From Alisma plantago-aquatica (taxonomy: Eukaryota; Streptophyta; Magnoliopsida; Alismatales; Alismataceae): a DNA stretch of 64,000 bases. Below are positions 22,341 through 35,500 of this stretch, one piece after another. The stretch lies in NCBI GenBank assembly GCA_963693085.1, contig OY856411.1, forward strand, positions 113,266,767 to 113,330,766. The letters are read 5' to 3'. The translations under genes and the position numbers were made by a program. The notes below the pieces were generated by a model that saw only the letters and a list, made by a program, of their open reading frames with translations, made no database searches and had not been told where the DNA came from. Within the stretch, counting starts at the first letter, position 1. Every line of letters begins with the position of its first letter.

Positions 22341-22779
22341 ATAAAGAAAGATAGATATGCTAGAAATACATGGGGAGACTCTATGATTACTTAAAGGGAG
22401 TTAGAGGGTCATAATTTGAAGTTAGTATACTATTATTGTTCATAAGATAAGATTATCAAGCCATATAATTACTCATATTAATTTTATTTTACACCCCAGT
22501 GTGACTCTTTATTTAATTTAGGACCATGGTTTGGTGTATTACATTACAAATGTCTTAATATCAATTCCAACCTTGTTGAATTTGATGGTCCTAATATTAA
22601 TCATGTAATTTATTTGATTAAAGCTATATTAGAGCCACATATTTTCTAATTTGTAACATTGAGGCTCACTAAGGGTAAAATCATATTCACAATTTTAAAA
22701 CTAGGATTTCAAGAAAGTTTTAGATCATAACTTAAAATTGGGGTTGTTACAACAAACTTTATTAATGAATAACTCAAAT

Positions 22780-23800
22780 ACCAAAAGTACCAACTGTAAA
22801 TATGCCTAGGGTAGAAACTGAAGCTTATCATAAACATGTCATTGACACCAGATTTATCAATTGCCTCATGTTATGCTCCATCAATGGCGAGCTTCAGAAC
22901 CAACATGATAAAATGTATTATCTAGAGATGGATACAAAATTTAGGAATATGTTCTAAGAGAAAACATGAAAAAAAGGTATGGCATCTCAAAGACCTTGTT
23001 TAAGAACAACATTACTGAGGGTGATCTTGTTGGACCTTATGTACTCGAGTTGATCGAGTATGCAGAAAGCCTAAAAAAACTAGGATTTCCCTTAGGTGAA
23101 GAGTTTCCAATGATATAATTCTAAGATTGTTTCCAGAGTCTTACATCCAACTTTTCTTGAATTACAACATGAAAATATTGTGCCATCCTATCTAAAATTA
23201 CATGACATGTTGAGAATGACAAGCCCAAATCCCTTTTTATGAATGACAAAGGAAAAGGAAAATCCATGGGTAAAGACAAAGCTAAGAGAGGTTCTAAGAT
23301 GGCTAGAAGTCACATTTTCTACACTCAAAGCTAAAGACAGAGTAGGAATGGAAGACAACTATCATGATTTCATCACACTAGACATAACAAAAGAAATCTC
23401 CCTTTCTACCTAGAGGAACTAAAGGAAGAGTAAAGATCTCCACTTTAGGTATATATGTTATAGAGATAAATTATCTACTTCTTCAACATGGATAATATAT
23501 ATAGAATGTGGATCTCACAAATTTTCTAATGAGCATGGTCTTATTAGATTAAATGCTTAAGGAATGGAGAGGTGGATCTACATCAATGGAGAAATAGTTG
23601 TTCTCAAAATAGTAGACACCTATTTTTGATATTTGACCAATGGGTTTGTAATAGAGTTAGCACACTACTATTATATAATTCCATAAATAGAAACATTGTA
23701 TCTATATCTTATTTGGATAAGAATGATTTCAAATTTTATTAAAGAATGTTCAACTTTTTATTTCAAAAGATGAGATCTTTTGTATTAATTATTGACACCA
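22780..23800 (+). pseudogene. Ty1/copia gag-protease relic
   Basis: Gag-like landmarks are CLMLCSINGELQNQHDKM (about 22862-22920) and then IEYAESLKKLGFPLGEE (about 23053-23105), a copia gag signature. A Lys/Gly-rich stretch follows (23235-23310). After PFYLEELKEE (about 23403) comes the protease region, where the usual Asp-Thr-Gly site reads as Glu-Cys-Gly (about 23495). Next come GEVDL-like and hydrophobic beta-strand counterparts to about 23790. More than a dozen stops and shifts are present. Polarity is opposite to the integrase relic at 21530-22340, so these are either two elements or an inversion. Confidence 0.65.
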
Positions 23801-24194
23801 CATTTTTGGGACCCCTTCAAATCCTTGTTGGGTTATTACATAATTTGAGCATGTCAGACTAGAATGAGTGAAGCCCCAATTTCTAATAAAAGAATCAAAC
23901 ATGGGCCCACCATATACATTTTAATCATACTGACCTGTAAAAGTGATTGGTACAAAGTTCAGACAAGATGTGGACCCACACCAGACTTAGAAAAACCTTA
24001 AGTTTTGATCCCAATGGATCCTGAATTCTAATGGATAAAATTTTACGCACTATCTAGGTTAAGGTGAGACATATTAAAAATCCCAACTTGACCTTATTGA
24101 TTATGGGAACAAATCCGGTTTGCACCCATATTAGGACAAATATAAACATATCCTTTCTGGAATCTTCTGAAAAATTATCTCATGTTGATTTCAA

Positions 24195-24665
24195 AGGGTT
24201 TTGCATCCAAATGTGTAAACCCGCACACATTTCGGGTCCCCTTTTACAATCCAGAATGAGCATGAAAGGGTTCCAAACTCAAATATGTCAAACTAGACTG
24301 CACACATTTTGGGTCCCCTTTTACAGACCACAATGAGCATGAAACAATTTCACACTTTGTGTCAAACTAGACTGCATGCATATGGCCCCTGGGCGCCGAA
24401 GAGTTTCACACCCAGATGTGTCAAAGCAAACCACACACATCTCGGGATCCCTTTTAGTAAGTCAGATTGGGAGCCAAAAGGTTTCACACATTAAACTAAT
24501 TCATGCATATGTCAATTGTTCTAAAAAAAGGACACCTAGGCGCCAAAGGATTTCACACCCAAATGTGTCGAACCATACCACACACATTTTGAGTTCCCTT
24601 TCAGCAGATCAGACTGGGCTCCAAAAATTTTCACACATAAATTTGTGTCAAACCGATTCACACAT
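24195..24665. repeat. Tandem repeat with ACACATTT-GGGTCCCCTTTTA core
   Basis: About five diverged copies of roughly 90-120 bp share caaatgtgtcaaac, then cacacatttcggg, then tccccttttacag, then a gagcatgaaagggt-like block. Every other copy carries a gcgccgaa/gcgccaaagg variant (24394, 24541). It lies in what may be the left LTR of the decayed gypsy element. Confidence 0.8.
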
Positions 24666-25789
24666 ATTTGTTTTTCCAAAAAAGAATACTTGAGTACCAT
24701 ACCCTTTCATACCAATGAGTGGCAACCAAATCCACACCCACAAAAACCACATTGGTCTTGGGAAGCGTGAGAAAGGACCAGATGGCATGCCATGATGGTC
24801 TATGAAGTGACTGGGATGTTAGTTTTGAGAAAGAGGAGAAAACCACCTTGACAACTCCTTCAACTCTAGAAAAGGAGAGGGAAGACCCCAAACCTCTACA
24901 ACCGAGAAAGACTGGAGAGAGTGAGACAAAGCAACAACCACTGCTTCTGTGTGAAACCAATCCGTACTAATAAGTGCAAAAGTAGTTTGTGCTAGGTAGT
25001 TCCAATCCTACTGGCACCCAGAAGTGTGAAAGGAGCCGGTGCTGGGAAGGACAGATTAGACTAGCGTCTTCTCTAGTTCTGTCACTGGAGATTCCCTGAA
25101 GTGCAAATTTGACCCGTGTCCAAAAGTAGGAAAACCTTTTACACACAAAATACAAAAGCAAGGTGAGAGCACATTGAATTGTTTTTCTTCCTTATTTTTG
25201 TATTAAACCCCCACAACACTATTTTGATAGATGGATTGGGGTATCAATTTCTTACCGTTTCCCAATTTGTATGTGAGTGTTCCAAATTCATATTTCTATA
25301 CATCTTCCTTTCTTATCCACACACGAGTCCCTTTCTTTTTGATTTCCTAAGATTTTGACTAAAATTCGACAACAATTTCAAAAATTTCCCCAATTTTGAT
25401 TTCCAACAAAAACAAAATGGCAACTCTGGGAAATTCATCTCACCCGAGTTGCACTTATTTTTCTAGATTCACTAATGTGAATTCTTTTGGCACTTGTCAA
25501 CGCAGTTTGGTTTCACACTAGGAACTATTTTGTTCTCTTCTTCTCTGAGTTAGAAGCAACATGGAACAAATTCTATTCATGCTCATGTCACTTTCATAAG
25601 CACATTAAATGATGTTGATTTTGACAATCTTTAAGTTTAGTTTGAAAATATCAGTGTGAATTGGTTTTGCACTCATTTTTATGACACGATTCTGGTGCAA
25701 AATCAGTAGGCACTTGGGAACATTTTCCTTCTATTTTCTATGTCAGATCTAATGAAGTACAAATTATTTTCACATCTTAGTGCATATGA

Positions 25790-26600
25790 TAATACCTAGT
25801 CTATAGATAGTCCATGTTCATTAGGCACAAACCCTAACTACTAAGTGAAAAAGGGTTTGTCACATGATTGTTTTAGGTTTGAGTATGCACGAATTTTATT
25901 CATGTATGATATATTTACAAGCTGGATGATAGTAATCCTGTAGATTCATGTTCATAAGAAACAAACCTAACTCCTAAGTACAAAAGGGTTTGACACATGC
26001 ATTTAAAAAAAAACAAGATCTGACCAGTCAGATGTTTTATTCATGTCTAAAATCTTTACAAGTTGGATGATTATTATCTTGTAGATTCACGTTCATAAGA
26101 AACAAACCTTAATTGCCGAGTGAAAAAAGGTTTGACATATGCATTTTTTAAAAATTTGATCTGTTAAGGCACACATTATATTAATGTCTAAGAACTTCAC
26201 AAACTACAAGTCAATAATGTATGCAATCATTCTTTGATTACAAACCTTAAATTTTGAGTATCGAAGGATTTAAAACATGAAAATATTATTTACATACAAT
26301 TTTTGCATGTCTTGGTTAAATTTGGGCTATTTTAAGTCTAGATCTTAGCAACACACATGATACAATATTTTTTTAATTTTTTTCAAATGCTCAAATGATT
26401 ACCTGTTGAGTGCAAAAGGGGTTGACACCTCAAACACTATAGAGGTTCATTTTTGCACATTTTAATCAAGATTGGACTCTTTCAGATCTTGTGAAAGTGC
26501 GTGATCTAGTGTTTGAAATAATACTATCACAATCCTTATAATCAAATTACTGAGTGCAAAATGATCTGACACCTAAAATTATGTCAGTTTTAATTTCGTA
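25790..26600. repeat. Degenerate tandem array, unit about 140 bp, about six copies
   Basis: Each unit contains a motif like acaaacctaactcctaagt, then aaaagggtttgacacatg, and then gatctg...cattatattcatgtct...cttacaagttgg. Motif copies lie near 25830, 25965, 26105, 26245, 26400 and 26545. Untranslated tandem repeats are typical of Tat/Ogre-type gypsy elements, which fits the nearby primer-site-like sequence. The divergence suggests age. Confidence 0.75.
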
Positions 26601-27919
26601 TCTTTCAATCAAATCTGGACTAGTTTGAGTCTAGTATTTGATAAAAAAGAACGCAACATATTTTTGAGTGTTTCTGTAGAATCTTAATATGTTCATAACC
26701 ATTTTGCACATTTGGGTGCAAGTTAGGCTTATACCACACTCGACATTTTTTAGATATGCTCTGATAAAATATATATCATACTAACTCAGATTACATTGAA
26801 GCTCTGCCCAAGCCTCAAATTGGTAAAGAAAATGTCATACAAAACCTAAATTAAGTCTTAATTTTGACCCAGTAAGCCCTAATCCTTCAACTTATTAGCA
26901 ACATCGCAATATTTCTCAAAATCCAAAGTATGTTGCATTTTATCTCCATTTTTGGTCAAATGCTATAGCAATTTGACTCGTCATACCTGACACCCGATCA
27001 TGTTCATACAAAGAAATAACCATAACATACAACATTGAGATATTCCCCTTATCACACATTTCCCAAGCATATCCACATAACTTTCATCCACCTCACCTCT
27101 AACCACTATCTCCTATTAGTCACCACCATGCAACATCATTGGTTGTCCCTACATTAGGATTATTAGTTTCCCTTCTAGTCACCATAAACGACTGGTAGTT
27201 AGACAAGCTTAATCCCTAACAAAGGAATATCCTCCTCAGTAACCTCATCTCAAGAAGAGTATACCTTATCCATCAAATAAGGATTTCTAGATCAAAGAAA
27301 TGATGAATACCCTTATAACATGCACAAGGGGTAGCAGTTGGCTAGTTCTTAAATCCTTAGGGAGATCTGATAGATGAATGATTGATATCCTCTACATGAT
27401 AGTGAGTTTTCCACATTATTCTTGTAAAGGAGATAGTGATAGACGTTTCCTACCTTCCATGATCACCCATCCACCTTATCTAAATTGCCCTTGATATGCA
27501 AGGGGCAATGTGTTCATTCTATATCTCCCATCGTAATCAAGGGAACATCCTAAACCATATCAAAACATAGATCTTATCTCTACACAAGAACTTACCTCTC
27601 CCAATGAAGATCATATTCCAATCTATGTGCTCGGGCCCTTGCCCTGCAAGGGGCAAATTTTATTTTTCTATTCATTAAATGTTCACCATCACATTTATCA
27701 CTTGCCACACAAGGGGCAAATTCTCATTCACTAATATCCATATTGTAAAAAATCTCAAGAACCTTAATAGGACTACATGAAGAGTGTCACTTGTATGGTT
27801 GTTTGTGTATATAATTTTAATGTTCATATGTCGGTGTTTCAGGTTCATTCGTAACAGGACCTGCCAACATCAACTCGCACTATCAATGCAGTCCTTATGT
27901 TTTGTGATCCAAAACATGA
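26601..27919. other. Unassigned interior of the decayed gypsy element
   Basis: I see no convincing gag, protease or RT motif. A few phrases with ttgccctgcaaggggcaa (27640-27656) and related caaggggcaa repeats at 27500 and 27712 recur but belong to no structure I can name. Confidence 0.4.
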
Positions 27920-28735
27920 TTAGTTTTAGAATGGTCATGGCTTCACCTTGGTAGCAATTGATTATTTCACTAAATGGGTGGATGCTAGATCTTATCAGTG
28001 GCTTCAGCCTCTCAGGTCATCAAATTCCTCAAGAATAACATCATCACTCATTACGAGATTCCTAGTGAAATAACATCTATAATGGCACCAACTTTGTCAC
28101 TGCAATTGTATGGGAATAATTGGATTCATTTGGAATCAAGCATCACCGCACATCTCCATACTTCCCATAGATGAATGGTGCAGTGGAAGCCACAAATAAA
28201 AATAATCTAAAAATCTTGAAAAAAAGACAATCCATTCATCTAGAAACTGGCATGAACAACTTCCACTAGCATTATGGGCTTATCAAATGTCAATCCAGAC
28301 ATGAACATGTGCCACCCCTTATTCTTTGTTTATGGGACAAACACTATTCTACCTATTAAGATTTATCCCTTCAGGAATCATTCAAGAAGCCAACATTCTA
28401 GAGATAGTCTGGGTATAAGATCGAACCTATTCCTTGCATACCATCAAAGAAAAATGACTATAAGCACTACATCACACCCAATGCTACCATGTCAGAATGA
28501 ATAACACTTTTGCTAAAAAAGTGCATCCATGACAATTTAGGAATGGTGATGTTGTTCTTCTCATGCTCATCAACCTTGATACTCATGGTAAGTTTAGTCC
28601 AAAGTGGGAGGGGCACTACATTGTCCATGATGTATATTTCAATGGAGCTCTACGTCTACAAGATATGAATGGAGACATACACTTATCATACATCAATGCA
28701 AGTCAGGTGAAGCTATACTATTGTTGATGAGTTTT
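27920..28735 (+). pseudogene. Ty3/gypsy integrase relic
   Basis: Landmarks in frame pieces are: GHGFTLVAIDYFTKWVDA (27935-27985), the start of the DDE core; NGAVEA-like remains (28173-28190); WHEQLPLALWAYQMS (28248-28290); a CATPYSLFMG counterpart (28311-28335); and a C-terminal FRNGDVVL (28539-28562), KFSPKWEGHYIV, GALRLQDMNGD and YINASQVKLYY (28690-28725). The last set is typical of the integrase tail of plant Tat/Ogre-type elements. At least eight stops or shifts are present. Non-functional. Confidence 0.8.
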
Positions 28736-28785
28736 AGTGGAGGTAATCCCTATAAAGGCACTTAAAAAAATCATACTCTTGTCGA

Positions 28786-30726
28786 TGATGAATGCATATT
28801 CATCTTAGTTTTAGTCACCATGTTTGGTCCAGTTTTACACTAAACTCTCTCATATACCCCCTGAATATACTCATATACAATTTTCCTCAGTTCCAGATGA
28901 TTATTTAGAGTTTTGATCAAATCTATTCGTCTCCATTATAGAATTGAACATCACACTATGTGCAGCAGTGTAGGGGACGGTGGTCCCACTAATCGACTAG
29001 CGGGCCCAAGAAACTTTTGATAATTTGTACCCTTTTTTCGATGGCCAGTTCCTTCATCAAAAAACATCCTCATCAGTCAGAGGATTCATCGACGCAGACC
29101 CATCGACCAATAGAAATAGCCCCACCGCGGGGGTGAGTTTATTCCAAAAGGACCACAATCGCGACATCAGGATGTCCACGGCCGTTATGTAAAAAAAAGC
29201 TGCGACCGCTGCCAAGATGTAGCCTCGACCGACACTCGGCACGACCGGGCCCACCCCATCACAGTCGGGCTGAGGCCAAGGTAGCGCGATCGTGACACCC
29301 CACATCGACCGCGAAACTTGCCTCAACTGTGGCATATACCTCATGACCGTGACCCCCATCACGGTTGGGCGCACCTCAACACGGTCGTGCCGAGGAGTAC
29401 CATGACCCATAACACAGACCGTGATTGTGTCAAGACAGATGCATGAACCACGACCTAGGCACGATCGAGCGTGCACCACAGCACAGTCGGGCACACCTCG
29501 CCATGGTTGTGCCAAGGAGTACTGCGAACGATACCGAAGGTCGTGACCGTGACACTTAAGTCAGTGCTCTCCAGATCTGCACCTATAAATAGATGACCCC
29601 TCATTCATTTGAGACATCTATTACACCCACGACGTCGAGAGGCTGTCGCTCTATGCCCTGCCTCAGGAAGACGATCTATGTCGCCAAAGACTGCCTCTCT
29701 GGTGTCCTTGCTATTTTGCCATCTCCGCTCCATCAATATCTATCTCCTAGCCACGAAAGTGGTGGGATTTTAGATCTATAGCATCCTCTGCCACCAACCA
29801 TCCACCACTCCTTCTCCTATGAGCAAGAGCATGGGAAGAGAAGGAAGAAGGAGAGAGAAGATCAACCTCGTCTTCCTTGGTGTTCTTCCCTCCTCATCCA
29901 GATCTGCCCCGACATCGTTTAGAAGACCATTTTTCCACTGAGCTCGACCATCTTCTTCACCATGACCATGGCAGAATCTTCCCTCTCCCTTGTTCTTGTT
30001 GTTTCTATCATGATGAGTGAGTAGTCTATTTCACTAAGGTGTGAGGACTAGACCCGTTGTCCGTGCTTACATGTCCATCTTATAACATTCCATGGCTTGT
30101 ATATAACTTTATATTTCATTGTTAATTATTGAATGCATTCTTTGTGGATTTATCACCTGCCTTGCATGATCTATTATATTCCTTTATTGTGAGAACTTCA
30201 ATACTTAGGATTTGAATATCGATTAACATGGTTGATGTCTAGATGAGAACTTCTGAAGAGATATCTCTGGAGTAGTAAGTGTGTGATCTATGGGTAATGA
30301 GACATTGAGCCTACAAAGATGCTTACACAAGCTTTATTTCCTAACAGTTAGTTTGCTACTCCATTTGGATAGTTGTATCTTTCCTGGATGTATTTTGGAT
30401 ATGTTTACATGTGTAGTGGTGGTGAAATCCAATTCCACCCCAGTGATTCCCATCATTAATCTAAATTCAGTTTTAATACTGCTATTTTACTTTCCTTGCA
30501 ATTAGTTTAACTAAACCCAAACAAACTCTTTGTTCTAAATATTAGTCTTAGTTGATCCAGATCTGACTAGTAAGATTCCTAAAAACATTGTCCCTTGGGA
30601 TTCAATCCTTAACTATACTATGATAAGACCCATCTTCTTGCGGGTGGTATTATTGCATAAGGTTTTGGTAAAAACTTAAGGATTTTAGCCCTAGGTGAAT
30701 TTGTTAGTGTAGTAAAAACCACGTCA
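28786..30726 (+). repeat. Left LTR of the Athila-type element
   Basis: It matches the right LTR along its length with scattered substitutions and small indels. A GC-rich upstream part (about 29070-29540) carries repeated cgaccgtgac / acggtcgggc motifs, including a roughly 120-bp direct pair (near 29365-29400 and 29482-29520). A TATA box follows at 29584. Open frames on the minus strand through the GC-rich part (29057-29515) are not genes. Confidence 0.93.
29584..29591 (+). promoter_or_regulatory. TATA box of the left LTR
   Basis: The sequence tataaata stands in ctgcacctataaatagatga after the GC-rich LTR segment. The same context is kept in the right LTR at 38861-38868. It is probably the element's RNA polymerase II promoter, with transcription starting about 30 bases downstream. 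Confidence 0.7.
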
Positions 30727-30731
30727 AATTC

Positions 30732-30750
30732 TGGTGCCGTTTCCGAGGAC
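30732..30750 (+). other. Primer-binding site, tRNA-Asp type
   Basis: Five bases after the LTR end, tggtgccgtttccgaggac resembles the tRNA-Asp primer site of Athila elements (TGG-GCCGTT-CCG-GGA pattern) with a few changes. It would prime minus-strand DNA synthesis. Confidence 0.75.
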
Positions 30751-30899
30751 AACGAAATCATCTAGTTAAATCTAGTTCTATTAGACTAATCTAGGATTTT
30801 ACTTTCACTTTTGATACTATTGATCATATACTTGAATTTGGTTCTACTGTATCCATCTAACTCTCGAAAGATCTTTCCATCCCAGGTACCCCCAAAGAC

Positions 30900-32570
30900 T
30901 AGTGCATGTACCGCTCGGACAAATCCGACCTTACTGCTAGATTTGACCCTGAGATAGAACGAACCTTTTGTCATCAAAGTAGAAAGAACCAAGCTAGGAT
31001 GGCACAAGAGGAGGATATTGCCTGAAGGGTAGCTCAAGCCCTTAATGTACAAAGATAAAGGCTTATGCAAGAAGCCCGAGCTACAGTTCAAGAGGAGATT
31101 CAGGAAGCTCAAGTAACAGCTCAACAAGATGAGTTATAAAAGGACCTTAGAGAGTTCCTAATCCCTAAGGCTACTGATGTTCACCACCCAGTACAACCTC
31201 CTCCCATCAATGCTCCAAATTTTGAGATTAGGGCACATTAGATTACACTACTTCAAAATAGCCCTTTCTATGGTAAGTAAGGAAAAGATAGTTAAGAACA
31301 TCTTATGAGGTTTATAGATTTATGTGCTATGGAAAAATAAAATGGAGTCACAGATAATGCCATCAAACTCTGTCTCTTCAAATATTATCTTGCCGATAGA
31401 GCCATGAGTTGGTATAACTCCTTGCAACGCGACCCCATAACCACTTGGGAACAACTTCAAAATGTTTTCCTAGAGAAATTCTATCCTCCTTCCCTCACCT
31501 ATGATATTAGGGGCCGAATAACACAATTTGTTCAGGTCCCTGGAGAAACCCTCATAGAAGAATGGGAAAGATATAATGAGTTATTACGCAAATGTCCACA
31601 CCATGGCATACCAAAAAATCAACTCATAAAAATCTTTTATAGGGGTGTGGATGATGATATCAAGAAGTTTTTAGATTCCTCATATGGAGGAAACTTCATG
31701 CGTCGAAGTTATGATAGTGCATGGAAGGTTGTCACCCTTGGAGCTAAAAATCAAGCCAACTGGGGCAGATCCGTAGGAAAAGGAGTGCTGAAGGTAGCTA
31801 TGGAAAAAAGTAGTCCTGAGTACAATTCTATCGTCGAGTCTCTAAATGTAGTAGTTTCCAAGCAAGACAACCTCGAATCATCTTTATATGCCTATGAAAG
31901 GAGGTGCTCACCCCCTCAACAATAAGAACAAGTCAAGTCAGATTCATCATTATATGAAATATGAAAATGCAGTGATCATTCTACACTAGCCTGTAATATT
32001 CTCTATGATGTTGTTCTGGGCAATGCTTGTGCCCAAGGAGGTAACAGTCAGATGGAAAATCTGAATCCATCCATACTATACCTGGTCAAGGGTATTATAA
32101 TCCAAATCAAACCAGGAACCATCCATGTTTTCAATACGGAAATCCTCTAGGAGCAAAAAACTCGCAACATCTCAGTTTAGATAATCAACAACGAGGCCCG
32201 CCGAGATTCCAGTATAATCAACAACAAAATTTTAGGAATCAAGGGAACTTCAGAGGCAACTTTCAGAATATAAATTACAACCAGTATCAAAATACTTCTC
32301 AGTTCCAGAACCCTAACCAAGTCCCTTATCAACATCAACAAGAAGGGAAATAAGACAATCCTATCTCTTCTGATGACAAATCGTCAGCCATTGAGAAGAT
32401 GCTACAGCCACAACAAACTATGATAGCAAATCAGCAAGCCCATCAGAAGGCTATTGAATCCCAACTAGCCCAACTTTCAGCTAGCCTCAAGCCACCTGCT
32501 AGAGCTTTTACTGGCCAACCAGAGAACAATCCTAAACATCCTAAGCAACTGAAAGCTGTTGCCACCTGAT
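30900..32570 (+). pseudogene. gag: Athila-type gag
   Basis: This would be the structural capsid protein of the retrotransposon particle. The start MYRSDKSDL at 30906 is followed by DPEIERT. The capsid region (Retrotrans_gag) begins near 31200 with NFEIRAH and continues through AIKLCLFKYYLADRAMSWYNSL (31362-31425), WEQLQNVFLEKFYPP (31446-31490), WERYNELLRKCPHHGIP (31563-31613) and GGNFM (31687). In-frame stops occur at about 31017, 31050, 31137, 31239, 31281 and 31338; the stretch 31404-31925 is open. The Gln/Asn-rich tail (32100-32560) is out of frame in places. The run of stops shows it is not functional. Confidence 0.85.
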
Positions 32571-32579
32571 CTGGAAAAG

Positions 32580-35500
32580 ACTATTCTGATCCTCCTATCA
32601 AGGCACCTGTGGTAGTTACAGATGATGATGACTTTGCGATTATCCAAGACACTAAAGTACCTAAAACACAACTGAAAGAACCGTTAACCACTGAGAAGGC
32701 AGACAAAGCAAGTTCTGAGGAACCTATCGTTGTAGAAGCAGAAGACACACCTGAGCCAGTTATACCCATATACAAGCCTCGTCCTCCTTTTCCAGCTCGA
32801 CTAAAGCTGACAAGGCTTGACACTCATTTCAAGAAGTTCAAGGAAGAAATGAAGAAGCTTCATGTTGATATACCCTTTCTAGATGCGCTGGTTGAGATAT
32901 CATCCTAGAAAAAGTACTTAAAATCACACCTCACAAGGAAGTATATAACTGATAAATATGAGACAGTCAAATTAGCAACAACTACTTTCGATATTATTCA
33001 GAGCAAGATGCCCAAGAAGTAGAAAGACCTAGGATCTTTTGGGATTTCATGCCATATCAGCGACTCCACATGTAAGAAGGGATTAGCTAACCTCAATGCT
33101 AGCATCTCTATCATGCCACTTAGCCTTTTAAAGAGGCTAGGATTTGTAGAACTTCTCCCAACTGGCATGACCATACAACTTGTAGATAATTCTATGACTC
33201 TTCCTTTGGGAATCATTGAGGATGTCCCAGTCAAGGTAGGCAAAGACTCTTATGTCCCATGCGACTTTGTCATCATGGACATAAAAGAGGACTCCATATA
33301 TCCTTTTATATTTGACCGTCCATTCCTCACCACTGCGAGATCTCTGATTGATGTCAAAGCAGGAACCTTGCTCCTAAGATTGGGCAAAGAAATACTCGAA
33401 TTTAGAGTTTTTGAAAGTATGTGAAAACCAAGCATGTAGGAAGAAGTCTATTTGATTGATTGCATAGAGAAAATGTCAATCCTCACCCAATATAATTATG
33501 AATCGGACAATCCTTTAGAAGTGACTCTAACAAACCCAACTGCTGACGACTCCGTCGACGAACAAGTAAAAAATTGTGTTCTCCACCTCAACATTGCCGA
33601 AGAAGATCCTGAATCTAAATTTGAGGAAATCAAGGTTGTGAACGCAACTGAAGACCTAAGCAAGAAACTAGAGGCTCCCGAAATGAAGCCCTTACCTGAG
33701 GGACTGAAGTACATATTTCTGGATGATCTCAAGGTCTGCCCAATTATCATAAATTCTAACCTAACGTCCGAACAAGAAGATAAACTCCTAACAGAGTTAA
33801 GGGAAAGAAGAAAACCCATTAGCTACAAAATTAGTGATCTCACTGGGGTCAGTCAAGTTCTTTGCATGCATAGAATCCCCATGGTGGAAGACCACAAGCT
33901 GACTGTCGAACATCAATGGAAGCTGAATCCAAATATGAAAAAAGTAATCCACCTTGAAGTCATTAAATTGCTCACTACGAAAACCATCTATCCTATATCT
34001 GACTCGCCATGGGTAAGTCCTGTACATGTTGTCCCAAAGAAATGTGGAACTACTGTGATACAAAATGAAAATAACAAACTCATTCCCTCCCGAACGGTCA
34101 CTGGCTGGAGGATGTGTATTGATTACAGGAAGTTAAACAAAGCCACACGTAAGGATCATTTCCCGATGCCTTTCCTGGACCAAGTCTTAGAGCGATTGGC
34201 TCACCAGGAATATTTTTGCTATCTCGATGGTTACTCTGGATTCTATCAAATTCCCATACATCCATACAACCAAGAGAAGACAACTTTTACTTGCCCCTTT
34301 GGAACATATGCCTTTAGAAGGATACATTTTGGTCTTTGCAATGCGCCTACCACTTTCCAACATTGCATGGCAGCATATTTGCTGGACTCACTAAAACTAT
34401 TATGGAAGTTTTCATGGATGATTTCTCCATATATGGGGATTCATACAACTCATGCCTGAAGCACCTCTCATTGGTCCTTAAATGATGCGAAGAAGCAAAT
34501 CTAGTGCTAAATTGGGGGAAATGCCATTTCATGGTAAAAGAAGGTACTGTTCTCAGCCATAGGGTCAGCAATTGAGCGATCGAAGTAGACAAGGCAAAGA
34601 TCGAAGTGATTTCTAAAATCAGTCTCCCAACCAATGTAAGAGAGGTCCGCACATTTCTTGGTCATGAAGGCTTTTATAGAAGGTTTATATAGGATTTCTC
34701 CAAGATAACCAAGCCTATGACAAACTTATTACTAAAGGATACTAATTTCCACTTTGATGAAGAATGCATCTAGAGTTTCAACAATCTTAAGCATGCCCTT
34801 ACATCAACCCCTATCATCAGAGCTCCAGATTGGGAGCACCCATTTGAAATAATGTGTGACGCCAATGATTACGCAGTTGGTGCTGTTTTGGGCCAATATA
34901 TAGAAAAGAAACATTATGTCATCTACTATGCATCTAAGACCCTTGACAAAGCTCAAAGGAACTATGCAACTACTGAGAAGGAACTTTTAGCGGTTGTTTA
35001 TGCCTTTGACAAGTTCATATCCTACCTTATCGATTCCAAAGTGATTGTCTACACAAATCATGCTGCAATTCGCTACCTCCTAGCAAAGAAAGACGCAAAA
35101 CCCAGACTAATAAGATGGATTCTCCTCTTACAAGAATTTGATCTTGAGATAAGAGATAAGAAAGGCACAGAGAATGTTGTGGCAGACCACTTGAGTCATA
35201 TCCACACCCTGAACACTAAAAAGATCCCAATTAATGACTCTCTTCTAGATGACTAGCTCATGAAAGCTTCATAAGTTACTCTTTGGTATGCAGACTACAT
35301 GAACTATCTTGTAGCTGGTGTCATCCACCCTAAATGCACTAAAGAAATTCATGTACGATGTGAGGCAATATCATTGAAATGAGTCGTACCCCTTCAAGCT
35401 CTGTGCTGATGGTCTCTACAGATGATGTATCACTGAGGGAGAAGCTCAACTTGTTTTAGAGCAATGCCATTTAGGCCCCACTGGAGGCCATATGAATTCC

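Larger units (their letters stand above)
24000..28785 (+). mobile_element. Decayed Ty3/gypsy element, possibly Tat/Ogre lineage
   Basis: A primer-site-like sequence tggcaactctggg (25418-25430) resembles the tRNA-Arg-type primer site known from Tat/Ogre elements. If so, the left LTR lies before about 25415. After it come long tandem repeats (25790-26600), a long non-coding stretch, and a gypsy integrase relic (27920-28735). The Athila element at 28786 is inserted just after the integrase, and I could not find the right LTR beyond 40002. Limits are approximate and the lineage name is tentative. Confidence 0.4.

Noticed and set aside
24195..24665. CRISPR-like alternation of repeat and spacer
   Set aside because: The units are diverged 90-120 bp tandem repeats in a plant transposon, not short identical repeats with unique spacers.
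29057..29515. 152-codon minus-strand frame in the Athila-type LTR
   Set aside because: It lies in a GC-rich repeat block, is opposite to the element's genes and is broken in the other LTR.
33496..34652. Minus-strand frames of about 90-110 codons opposite pol
   Set aside because: They are shadows of the protease and RT coding strand.
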